This document shows, in pieces, positions 53,337 to 60,750 of a DNA stretch of 64,000 nt. Both the position numbers and the translations under genes were made by a program. Source of the DNA: an uncultured Lachnospiraceae bacterium. GTDB taxonomy: Bacteria > Bacillota > Clostridia > Lachnospirales > Lachnospiraceae. Every line of letters begins with the position of its first letter. The first letter of the stretch is position 1. The DNA lies in NCBI GenBank assembly GCA_910583615.1, contig CAJTXP010000006.1, positions 1 through 64,000 on the forward strand. Direction: 5' to 3'. Under the pieces are notes generated by a model. The model saw only the letters and a program-made list of their open reading frames with translations. It was not told the DNA's origin and searched no databases.

Positions 53337-54578
53337 ATGTATTCATTGGATGAAGTAAAAGCAGTAGATCCAGAGGTTGCGGCTGCCATTACGGAAGAGA
53401 TGGCAAGACAGAACAGTCATATCGAGTTGATCGCATCGGAAAACTGGGTAAGTAAAGCAGTAATGGCTGCAATGGGCAGTCCGTTGACAAATAAGTATGC
53501 GGAAGGGTATTCGGGAAAAAGATATTACGGCGGCTGTGAGTGCGTTGATGTAGTGGAGGATCTTGCCATTGCAAGGGCCAAAGAAGTATTTGGCTGTGAA
53601 TATGTGAATGTGCAGCCTCATTCAGGCGCGCAGGCGAATATGGCAGTCTTTTTTGCCATGCTGGAGCCAGGAGACAGGGTGCTTGGCATGAACCTGGCGC
53701 ATGGAGGCCACCTGTCCCATGGAAGCCCTGCAAATATGTCCGGAAAATATTTTGAAGTGCATCAGTATGGTGTGAATGATGAAGGATTTATTGATTATGA
53801 CGAGGTGCGCCGTATTGCCCTGGAGTGCCGTCCCAAACTGATCGTGGCAGGCGCCAGCGCCTATGCAAGGACGATTGATTTTAAAAAGTTCCGTGAGATC
53901 GCGGATGAAGCGGGCGCTTATCTGATGGTCGATATTGCGCATATCGCCGGCCTTGTGGCGGCGGGCGTGCATCCGAGCCCGATTCCTTATGCGCATGTAA
54001 CGACAACTACCACTCACAAGACGCTGCGCGGTCCCAGAGGCGGTATGATCATGTCTGATGCGCAGACGGCAGCAACATTTAATTTTAACAAAGCAGTGTT
54101 CCCGGGTATTCAGGGAGGTCCGTTGATGCATGTGATAGCGGCAAAGGCAGTTTGTTTAAAAGAATGTCAGACAGAAGCTTATAAGGTGTATCAGCAGAAT
54201 ATCGTGAAAAATGCCAAAGCGCTCTGCAGAGGTCTTATGGATCGCGGAATCAGGATTGTATCCGGCGGAACGGATAATCACCTGATGCTCATGGATCTGA
54301 CGAATCTCAATATCTCCGGAAAAGATGCAGAGAACCTTCTGGACCTTGCCAATATTACAGCAAATAAGAACACGATCCCGAACGATCCCCGCTCTGCATT
54401 TGTAACCAGCGGCGTCCGCCTTGGTACGGCAGCTGTGACCAGCAGAGGATTAAAGGAAGCGGATATGGATACGATTGCAGATGCGATCGCCATGATGTTA
54501 AAAGAGGGAGCGTCTGCAGCCCTGAAGGCGAAAGCGCTGATCCAGGGACTGACAGAGAAATATCCGCTCTGTATGTAA
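53337..54578 (+). CDS. glyA: Serine hydroxymethyltransferase
   Basis: This 413-residue PLP enzyme interconverts serine and glycine with tetrahydrofolate. Visible motifs are IELIASENWVS, TNKYAEGYSGKRYYGG, MVDIAHIAGLVAAG and the PLP-lysine site TTTTTHKTLRGPRGG, with FVTSGVRLGTAAVTSRG near the C-terminus. AGGAGG precedes the start. Full length. Confidence 0.97.
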   Translation: MYSLDEVKAVDPEVAAAITEEMARQNSHIELIASENWVSKAVMAAMGSPLTNKYAEGYSGKRYYGGCECVDVVEDLAIARAKEVFGCEYVNVQPHSGAQANMAVFFAMLEPGDRVLGMNLAHGGHLSHGSPANMSGKYFEVHQYGVNDEGFIDYDEVRRIALECRPKLIVAGASAYARTIDFKKFREIADEAGAYLMVDIAHIAGLVAAGVHPSPIPYAHVTTTTTHKTLRGPRGGMIMSDAQTAATFNFNKAVFPGIQGGPLMHVIAAKAVCLKECQTEAYKVYQQNIVKNAKALCRGLMDRGIRIVSGGTDNHLMLMDLTNLNISGKDAENLLDLANITANKNTIPNDPRSAFVTSGVRLGTAAVTSRGLKEADMDTIADAIAMMLKEGASAALKAKALIQGLTEKYPLCM

Positions 54579-54742
54579 GAGGCTCCATGAAGGCCGGAGA
54601 TCGCCTGCCTCCATGCGAGACGAAACGCCTGTCAGGGGCTGTTGATCCTTCTGGGAACATCAGCCCATGGCGGATGAAATAACAGCGTCGTTTGAACAAT
54701 GACCTGGGCGTGCAGGGTCCGGGAAAAAGAAAGGCATCCAGG

Positions 54743-54949
54743 ATGGGAGAGATCATAGAAGTATTCATCAGCGGGTTTTGCCGGAGCAGCAATGAGACAA
54801 GGACGGTGGCCTGTGAATATGAGCGCCGGGAAGACGGGACTCTGAAGCTGACGGAGTTTGACTGTAATCATGAAAAATGTCCCAACAGTGCGGCATGCCT
54901 GATCTATAAAGAAGCCGTAGAACGGGAAAATCAAAAGGCAAATGCATAG
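54743..54949 (+). CDS. Small Cys-rich hypothetical protein
   Basis: This 68-residue protein (starting MGEIIEVFISGFCRSSNETRTVACEYE) has five cysteines, with the closing group DCNHEKCPNSAACLIYKEA suggesting a metal site. I do not recognise the family. ATG 54743 has AAAGG and CCAGG upstream; a longer frame from 54692 looks artefactual. It lies between glyA and mscL in the same direction. Confidence 0.65.
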   Translation: MGEIIEVFISGFCRSSNETRTVACEYERREDGTLKLTEFDCNHEKCPNSAACLIYKEAVERENQKANA

Positions 54950-54981
54950 ATACTGAGAGAATTAAAGAGAAGGAAATACAG

Positions 54982-55416
54982 ATGAAAAACTTTTTTAGTG
55001 AATTTAAGAAATTTATTTCCAGAGGAAATGTAATGGATATGGCAGTCGGTGTGATTATTGGCGGTGCATTTACGGCGATCGTGAATTCACTGGTCAATGA
55101 TATTTTTATGCCGATGCTTTCGCTTGTGACCGGCGGACTCGATATTGCAGGAATGTCTGTTTCTTTTGGAATAGGAGAAAACGCAGCGGAACTGAAATAT
55201 GGTTCTTTTCTATCGGCGGTTATTAATTTCCTGCTGATCGCGCTTGTGGTTTTCTGCATCATCAAACTGTTGAATGCGGCAAAGGACAAAGTAGTTAAAA
55301 AACCTGAAGAAGCGCCGGTAGTGCCGACTACAAAGATCTGTCCTTACTGTATGTCGAAGATCAATATCAAAGCGACCAGATGTCCCCATTGTACCTCAGA
55401 GCTTGCGGACGCATAA
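54982..55416 (+). CDS. mscL: Large-conductance mechanosensitive channel with C-terminal zinc ribbon
   Basis: This 144-residue protein has the MscL core: FKKFISRGNVMDMAVGVIIGGAFTAIVNSLVNDIFMP (first helix) and FLLIALVVFCIIKLLN (second helix). The channel releases solutes on hypo-osmotic shock. The usual C-terminal helical bundle is followed or replaced by a zinc-ribbon-like tail with two Cys pairs (CPYCMSKI...CPHCTSEL). AGAAGGAAAT precedes the start. Confidence 0.93.
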   Translation: MKNFFSEFKKFISRGNVMDMAVGVIIGGAFTAIVNSLVNDIFMPMLSLVTGGLDIAGMSVSFGIGENAAELKYGSFLSAVINFLLIALVVFCIIKLLNAAKDKVVKKPEEAPVVPTTKICPYCMSKINIKATRCPHCTSELADA

Positions 55417-55458
55417 AAGTTCCCGTGCAGGTTATGACGTTGTATATACACAGGTTTT

Positions 55459-56019
55459 TTATAGAAGTTTCCGGATCAATATGGGAATCGGAGGATGGTT
55501 GGGTCTGTTGTAATAAGAAGAGAGGATGACCAGATAACGTCTGGGATCCAGTGATCTTAAAAAGGGGAGAAGTGTATTGCGCTCTTCAAAGCCGGTATCC
55601 CCTCCGCTGTAGATGCACAGACTCATGAGTCCGTTCTTTTTCAAAAGCGCAAGTCCCTGTCGTACTGCTTCAAGACTGGTATCCGGTTTTGTGGCAAGCA
55701 TATGATCTGTCCCGGGCAGATATCCAAGATTGAATACAATGCAGCCTGCGCTGCCGGCATCTGCATAGTGTAACATATGGCTGTGGGAATCCAGAATGAG
55801 CCGGTAATTGTCCGGAACTCCTGATTCCAACAGTCTTTTTTTCGTATTCTGAAGCGCTTTTTCCTGAATGTCGAAAGCAAGTACTTTTCCATGTTCTCCT
55901 GCCAGTCGGCAGAGCAGTTCCGTATCATGTCCATTCCCCATGGTTGCGTCAATACACAGGTCGCCGGGGTTCACCTGCTGCTGTATAAAATGGCGGCACC
56001 AGTCTGTAATCTGATACAT
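55459..56019 (-). CDS. mnmM: tRNA wobble-uridine methyltransferase MnmM (YtqB family)
   Basis: This 186-residue SAM enzyme (CIDATMGNGHDTELLCRL, VFNLGYLPGTDHMLATKPDTSLEAVRQGL, SLCIYSGGDTG) belongs to the YtqB family, shown in Bacillus to methylate nm5(s2)U to mnm5(s2)U at tRNA wobble positions. The start at 56019 follows GGGAGG. A longer reading of the same frame runs back into the palindromic element at 56068-56288 and is rejected. Confidence 0.88.
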   Translation of the reverse strand: MYQITDWCRHFIQQQVNPGDLCIDATMGNGHDTELLCRLAGEHGKVLAFDIQEKALQNTKKRLLESGVPDNYRLILDSHSHMLHYADAGSAGCIVFNLGYLPGTDHMLATKPDTSLEAVRQGLALLKKNGLMSLCIYSGGDTGFEERNTLLPFLRSLDPRRYLVILSSYYNRPNHPPIPILIRKLL

Positions 56020-56067
56020 GTTATTTCCTCCCTGTCCGTACCAGGCGGCGTGGTCTGTGTTTATATT

Positions 56068-56288
56068 GTTACGGTTCGCGGGTGCGTGGTGGTCTGCGCC
56101 CCGGGTCTCTGTGCTCTGCGCTCGTATGGAGTGTATCGGACACCGAATCCGTTTTCTCCGTCTCATTCGGACAGGTGCCGGTTCGCATGAGACGGACAAA
56201 ACGGCTCCGCTGTCCGCTCCAGTCCACACAGCGCTGCAGAGCACAGAGGCCCGGGGCGCAGACCACCGTCCACCCCGTGAACCGTAAC
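56068..56288 (+). mobile_element. Palindromic MITE-like element, copy 4
   Basis: This is a 221-bp imperfect palindrome, GTTACGGTTCGCGGG to CCCCGTGAACCGTAAC. It is flanked by an exact 8-bp duplication TTTATATT (56060-56067 and 56289-56296). Same orientation as copies 2 and 3. It lies between the divergent genes mnmM and hydF, 40 bp before the hydF promoter. Confidence 0.93.
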
Positions 56289-56327
56289 TTTATATTAACA
56301 CAGATCAGCCGGGAAAGAAACCTCTGC

Positions 56328-56356
56328 TTGCATTGTACATTAAAATTTCCTATAAT
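56328..56356 (+). promoter_or_regulatory. Promoter of hydF
   Basis: TTGCAT (56328-56333) and TATAAT (56351-56356) are separated by 17 bp, 45 bp before ATG 56402. Confidence 0.65.
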
Positions 56357-56401
56357 ATAAATATGAAAAATAGGGTATATGGACAGGAAAGGAGTGAATC
56401 T

Positions 56402-57607
56402 ATGGGATTAAATGATACACCGGCATCGAACCGTGTACATATTGGTTTTTTCGGAAGGAGGAATGCGGGGAAATCAAGTATCGTGAATGCAGTAACCGGA
56501 CAGGATCTGGCAGTGGTCTCGGATACAAAGGGAACGACGACGGACCCGGTATTAAAATCCATGGAACTGCTTCCTCTGGGACCGGTAGTCATGATTGATA
56601 CGCCGGGATATGATGATGAGGGCAGCCTTGGCAGTCTCCGGGTGAAGAAGACCAGACAGGTATTGAACAAGACGGATATTGCAGTTCTTGTGACGGATGT
56701 GCAGGAGGGAATCGGACCCTGCGAAGAAGAGCTGTTATCCCTGTTCCGGGAAAAGGAGATTCCTTATCTGCTTGTCTGCAATAAGTCGGATCTTCTGGAA
56801 ACACGTCCGGAAAATAGTGAGGAAAAACTCTATGTCAGTGCGAAAAAAGGTGAGGGAATCCATGAACTGAAAGAACGCCTCGGTGCGCTTGCACCGAAAG
56901 AAGGAGCGGTACGTCTGGTTGCCGACCTGATTGCTCCTGGTGATTTTGTAGTGCTGGTAACTCCGATCGATTCTGCTGCGCCTAAAGGGCGTATGATCCT
57001 GCCGCAGCAGCAGGCGATCCGGGATGTAATTGATGCGGGAGCAGCGGCAGTGGTGATAAAGGAATCAGAACTGAAAGAAACGCTGGCGCTTCTTGGGAAA
57101 ACGCCTTCTCTTGTAGTTACGGACAGTCAGGCATTTGGGAGGGTGTCAAAAGAGACTCCCGCGCATGTTCCTCTGACTTCCTTTTCCATCCTGATGGCGC
57201 GCTGTAAAGGAATACTGGATTATACGGTGCCGGGTGCTGCGGCTATTGACCGTCTTCAGGATCGGGATCGGGTTCTGATTGCAGAAGGCTGTACGCATCA
57301 CAGACAATGCGAGGATATTGGGACTGTGAAACTGCCCCGATGGCTGCGGGAATATACAAAAAAAGAGCTTTCTTTCACATTTTGTTCCGGTACGGAATTT
57401 CCGGATGATCTGTCCCCGTACGCCATGGTACTGCACTGCGGAGGATGCATGCTGAATGAAAGAGAGGTTCGCTATCGGATGAAGTGCGCTTTAGACCAGG
57501 GAGTACCCATGACAAATTACGGGGTGGCGATTGCACATATCCATGGGATCCTGAAACGAAGCATTTCCATGTTTCCGCATCTGCTGGCGGAATTCTCCGG
57601 GGAATAG
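56402..57607 (+). CDS. hydF: [FeFe]-hydrogenase maturation GTPase HydF
   Basis: This 401-residue protein has an N-terminal Era/TrmE-like GTPase domain (GFFGRRNAGKSSIVNA, DTPGYDDEG, NKSD) and a C-terminal Fe-S cluster domain with EGCTHHRQCEDIG and HCGGCMLNEREVRYR. HydF is the scaffold on which HydE and HydG build the 2Fe subcluster of [FeFe] hydrogenase. Neither hydE nor hydG is in the window. AAAGGAG precedes the start. The Rrf2 regulator follows 12 bp later. Confidence 0.95.
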   Translation: MGLNDTPASNRVHIGFFGRRNAGKSSIVNAVTGQDLAVVSDTKGTTTDPVLKSMELLPLGPVVMIDTPGYDDEGSLGSLRVKKTRQVLNKTDIAVLVTDVQEGIGPCEEELLSLFREKEIPYLLVCNKSDLLETRPENSEEKLYVSAKKGEGIHELKERLGALAPKEGAVRLVADLIAPGDFVVLVTPIDSAAPKGRMILPQQQAIRDVIDAGAAAVVIKESELKETLALLGKTPSLVVTDSQAFGRVSKETPAHVPLTSFSILMARCKGILDYTVPGAAAIDRLQDRDRVLIAEGCTHHRQCEDIGTVKLPRWLREYTKKELSFTFCSGTEFPDDLSPYAMVLHCGGCMLNEREVRYRMKCALDQGVPMTNYGVAIAHIHGILKRSISMFPHLLAEFSGE

Positions 57608-57619
57608 AGGAGGCGGATG

Positions 57620-58054
57620 ATGAAGATTTCTACAAGGGGACGTTATGCTCTTCGAATCATGCTGGACCTTGCGCTGGCAGATCCGGGCATTCCGGTGCGC
57701 GTGAAAGATATTGCCGGCCGCCAGGAGATCTCTGAAAAATATATGGAGCAGATTATATCCGTCTTGAATAAGGCAGGATTTGTCCGCAGTGTCCGTGGTC
57801 CCCAGGGAGGATATTTTTTGACGAGAAATCCGGCGGAGTATACGGTTGGGATGATTCTGCGTCTGACGGAGGGAAGCCTGGCTCTTGTGGACTGTCTGGA
57901 ATATGACAGTCCTGGCTGTTCCAGAAGGGATGGCTGTGCAACGCTCCTGCTCTGGAAAAAGCTGGATGAGGCGGTTCAGGGAGTCGTGAACACAGTGACG
58001 CTCAAGGATCTGGTAAGCTGGAGCAGTGAACACGGACAGGATGATTCTATATAG
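57620..58054 (+). CDS. Rrf2-family regulator with IscR-like cysteines
   Basis: This 144-residue winged-helix regulator starts MKISTRGRYALRIMLDLAL, with the recognition region QEISEKYMEQIISVLNKAGFVRSVRGPQGGYFL. It carries a CX7CX5C set (CLEYDSPGCSRRDGC), like the Fe-S ligands of IscR and CymR-type members. AGGAGG sits 6 bp before ATG 57620; ATG 57617 is an alternative. Position right after hydF suggests control of Fe-S or hydrogenase-related genes, by inference. Confidence 0.9.
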   Translation: MKISTRGRYALRIMLDLALADPGIPVRVKDIAGRQEISEKYMEQIISVLNKAGFVRSVRGPQGGYFLTRNPAEYTVGMILRLTEGSLALVDCLEYDSPGCSRRDGCATLLLWKKLDEAVQGVVNTVTLKDLVSWSSEHGQDDSI

Positions 58055-58071
58055 AAGGTGAGAATTGGATT

Positions 58072-58659
58072 ATGGCAAAAAAGAACCAGAGAAAAACAAA
58101 GAGCAGGATCGTATCAGCGGCATGGAAGCTGTTTTATGAACAGGGATATGAAGATACGACCATAGAGGAGATTATAGAGGCGTCCGGAACTTCAAAAGGT
58201 TCCTTTTACCACTATTTCGAAGGAAAAGATGCGCTTCTGGGATCCCTTGCCTACATGATGGATGAAAAATATGGGGAACTGGAACCGGATATATCAGAAG
58301 ATACAGACTGCTATGAAGTGCTTCTGTATCTGAATCACGAGCTGATGATCATGATCGAAGAGTCCATCAACCTGGATCTTCTCACGGAGCTTTATTCGAC
58401 TCAGCTGACTACCAGAGGAGAAAAACCTCTTCTGGACCATGATCGTACTTATTATAAACTGCTTCGTCGGATCATGGTCCGCGGAAGGGAACGGGGAGAG
58501 CTGATCAAGGACTTAAGCGTCAGCGAAATGGTCCGCTATTATGCCATGTGCGAGAGGGCACTGCTTTATGAATGGTGTCTGCGGAAAGGAGAATATTCCC
58601 TTTCGGAAGATGCCGCCAGAAAACTTCCGCTCATGCTCCGAAGCCTGAGGGCGGGATAA
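58072..58659 (+). CDS. TetR-family transcriptional regulator
   Basis: This 195-residue protein has an N-terminal helix-turn-helix (RIVSAAWKLFYEQGYEDTTIEEIIEASGTSKGSFYHYFEGKDALLG) and a C-terminal ligand domain without a recognisable specificity. It lies 17 bp after the Rrf2 gene. The sodium/solute symporter gene downstream is a possible target. Confidence 0.93.
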   Translation: MAKKNQRKTKSRIVSAAWKLFYEQGYEDTTIEEIIEASGTSKGSFYHYFEGKDALLGSLAYMMDEKYGELEPDISEDTDCYEVLLYLNHELMIMIEESINLDLLTELYSTQLTTRGEKPLLDHDRTYYKLLRRIMVRGRERGELIKDLSVSEMVRYYAMCERALLYEWCLRKGEYSLSEDAARKLPLMLRSLRAG

Positions 58660-58715
58660 GCTGCTGTTCACGGGATGGGCGGCGGTCTGCGCCCCGGGCC
58701 ACTGTGAACGGTAAC
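58660..58715. mobile_element. Internally deleted relic of the palindromic element
   Basis: The 56-bp stretch keeps both ends of the family (CTGTTCACGGGATGGGCGGCGGTCTGCGCC region on the left, GTGAACGGTAAC on the right) but lacks the middle 150 bp and the arms. The left end is eroded. It starts directly after the TetR stop codon. Confidence 0.75.
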
Positions 58716-58754
58716 GTTTTAGAAACAAGAATGGATTCTATACTTTACTCTGTA

Positions 58755-58783
58755 TTGCGTCCCATTCTGTATTGTGGTAGAAT
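58755..58783 (+). promoter_or_regulatory. Promoter of putP
   Basis: TTGCGT (58755-58760) and TAGAAT (58778-58783) are spaced 17 bp, 70 bp before ATG 58854. An 8-bp direct repeat CTGTATTG overlaps the region and could be an operator. Confidence 0.5.
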
Positions 58784-58853
58784 GCAGAAACAGTGCGTAA
58801 AATAAGCGCATGGAAAGAAGAACAATATTTAGAATGAGAGGGAGAATAAAGTT

Positions 58854-60383
58854 ATGACATCTGCAAACCTGTTGATGCTTCTGGCGATCATCGTCTATCT
58901 GGCCGTGGTCGTCGGAATCGGCGTGGTCCTTGCCAAAAAGAACCACACGACCGAAGATTTTTATCTGGGAGGAAGAAAACTGGGTCCCTTCGTCACCGCC
59001 ATGAGCGCGGAGGCGTCGGATATGAGCAGCTGGCTTTTGATGGGCCTTCCGGGCGTCGCCTACATGACCGGCCTCGCCGACGCGGCGTGGACCGCCATCG
59101 GCCTTGCAGTCGGGACTTATGTAAACTGGCTGATCGTGGCAAAGAGGCTCCGCCACTATACCCATGAGTGCGGGAACTCCACCACGCTGCCGCTGTTTTT
59201 CTCCAACCGCTACCGGGATGAGAAAAAGGTGCTGTCCGTGATCGCGGCGGTCCTGATCATCATCTTCTTTGTACCTTATACGGCGTCCGGGTTCGCAGCC
59301 TGCGGGAAGCTGTTTTCCAGCCTGTTTGGTTGGGGTTATATACCCGCCATGGTCATCAGTGCCATCGTCATCGTCGCCTACACCACGCTGGGCGGATTCT
59401 GGGCGGCGAGCACCTCAGACTTTCTGCAGAGCATCATCATGACCATCGCCATCATCGTGGTCTTCGGATTCGGCATCCACAATGTGGGAAGCTTTGGGGC
59501 GGTCGTGGACAACGCCAGAACCATGGCGGGCTATTTCAGCCTGACCCAGATCCACGATCCGGCGACCGGCACCGCGTCGGCGTACGGAGCCCTGAATATC
59601 GCATCCATGCTGGCATGGGGACTCGGCTATTTTGGAATGCCCCATGTGCTGCTTCGATTCATGGCCATTGAAGACGCGAAAAAACTGGAGCTGTCCAGAA
59701 GGGTGGCGGCGGTCTGGGTCGTGATCTCCATGGCGGTTGCCATTTTCATCGGCGTCATCGGAAACGCCATGACGGCTGTGGGTTCGATTCCGGTGCTGGA
59801 GGATTCGGAGACGATCATCATCACGATCGCGGATCTGATTGCCACCCACGGCGTACTGGCCGCTCTGGTGGCGGGCGTGATTCTGGCGGGCATCCTGGCG
59901 GCTACCATGTCCACGGCGGATTCTCAGCTTCTGGCCGCGTCCTCCAGCGCTTCGCAGAACATCCTGAAAGAGGTGTTTGTGAAGGATATGGATGAGAAGA
60001 CCGGTATGCTGGTGGCGCGCGTGACGGTGCTGGTCATCGCCGTGATCGGCATGTTCATCGCCCGGGATTCCAACAGTTCGGTATTCCAGATCGTCTCCTT
60101 TGCGTGGGCCGGCTTCGGCGCGTCCTTCGGCCCGCTGGTCCTGCTGGCGCTGTTCTGGAAACGGTCCAACCTTCCGGGCGCTCTGGCGGGTATGGTCAGC
60201 GGAGGCGTCATGGTGTTCGTGTGGAAATTCCTTGTGCGTCCCATGGGAGGCGTTCTTGGAATCTATGAGCTGCTGCCTGCCTTTCTGGTGGCGCTGGCGG
60301 TAAACGTAGCGGTCAGCCTTCTGACGGCGGAGCCGTCCAGGGAAATTCAGGAAGAATTCGACCGGGTGGCATCCATGAAATAA
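58854..60383 (+). CDS. putP: Sodium/proline symporter (SSS family)
   Basis: This 509-residue, 12-13 helix sodium symporter has FYLGGRKLGPFVTAMSAEASDMSSWLLMGLPG near the N-terminus, ILAATMSTADSQLLAASSSASQN and the FAWAGFGASFGPLVLLALFW segment, all typical of PutP. It imports proline with sodium. Transcription by the TAGAAT promoter and possible control by the adjacent TetR are inferred. Confidence 0.93.
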   Translation: MTSANLLMLLAIIVYLAVVVGIGVVLAKKNHTTEDFYLGGRKLGPFVTAMSAEASDMSSWLLMGLPGVAYMTGLADAAWTAIGLAVGTYVNWLIVAKRLRHYTHECGNSTTLPLFFSNRYRDEKKVLSVIAAVLIIIFFVPYTASGFAACGKLFSSLFGWGYIPAMVISAIVIVAYTTLGGFWAASTSDFLQSIIMTIAIIVVFGFGIHNVGSFGAVVDNARTMAGYFSLTQIHDPATGTASAYGALNIASMLAWGLGYFGMPHVLLRFMAIEDAKKLELSRRVAAVWVVISMAVAIFIGVIGNAMTAVGSIPVLEDSETIIITIADLIATHGVLAALVAGVILAGILAATMSTADSQLLAASSSASQNILKEVFVKDMDEKTGMLVARVTVLVIAVIGMFIARDSNSSVFQIVSFAWAGFGASFGPLVLLALFWKRSNLPGALAGMVSGGVMVFVWKFLVRPMGGVLGIYELLPAFLVALAVNVAVSLLTAEPSREIQEEFDRVASMK

Positions 60384-60388
60384 AACAT

Positions 60389-60417
60389 TTGACATTCCTT
60401 ACGTATCCAATTATACT
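60389..60417 (+). promoter_or_regulatory. Promoter of the glycine-riboswitch symporter gene
   Basis: TTGACA (60389-60394, perfect) and TATACT (60412-60417) are spaced 17 bp, directly upstream of the glycine riboswitch. Confidence 0.7.
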
Positions 60418-60469
60418 ATAGTCCATATACAGTATCCATGGAAGCCTCTGGAACGGCTGCGTCCGGACC

Positions 60470-60565
60470 GGAGGTCGAGGAAACTCTGGAGAATCCCATT
60501 GAGTTGGGTGCCGAAGGTGCAAGGCGGCGACGCTGAATCTCTCAGGCAAAAAGGACAGAGCAGAC
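60470..60565 (+). ncRNA. Glycine riboswitch
   Basis: The motifs GGAAACTCTGGAGA, GGTGCCGAAGGTGCAAGGC and AATCTCTCAGGCAAAAAGGACAGAG are the conserved core of the gcvT-type glycine aptamer. One clear aptamer is visible, so this may be a singlet. It precedes a sodium/alanine-glycine symporter, a well-known target, and a strong terminator (60607-60633) lies between them as expression platform. Confidence 0.92.
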
Positions 60566-60606
60566 AGTATGAAGGACGTGAGGTCCCTGCTTTCTTTGTT
60601 TTCCGG

Positions 60607-60633
60607 AGCTGCCGAGCAATCGGCAGCTTTTTG
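60607..60633 (+). terminator. Terminator controlled by the glycine riboswitch
   Basis: The 9-bp stem AGCTGCCGA / TCGGCAGCT with GCAA loop (60607-60628) followed by a T-run lies in the leader, 118 bp before the symporter start codon. Confidence 0.85.
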
Positions 60634-60750
60634 TGCGGAATCCGTTCCTGCATCCCAGAGCATCCGGCGCTTTTTCATGGAGCAGAGGAAGACGGCATCG
60701 GCGCCCGGTTCGGGCAGATGCGGGAGTTTACGTTCAGGAGGGAAAATCAT

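Noticed and set aside
59415..60395. 326-codon open frame on the minus strand opposite putP
   Set aside because: His/Gly/Arg-rich shadow of a membrane transporter gene, without start signals.
60499..60750. N-terminal extension of the AGCS symporter
   Set aside because: The open frame passes through the glycine riboswitch and its terminator; the start at 60751 has a strong ribosome site.
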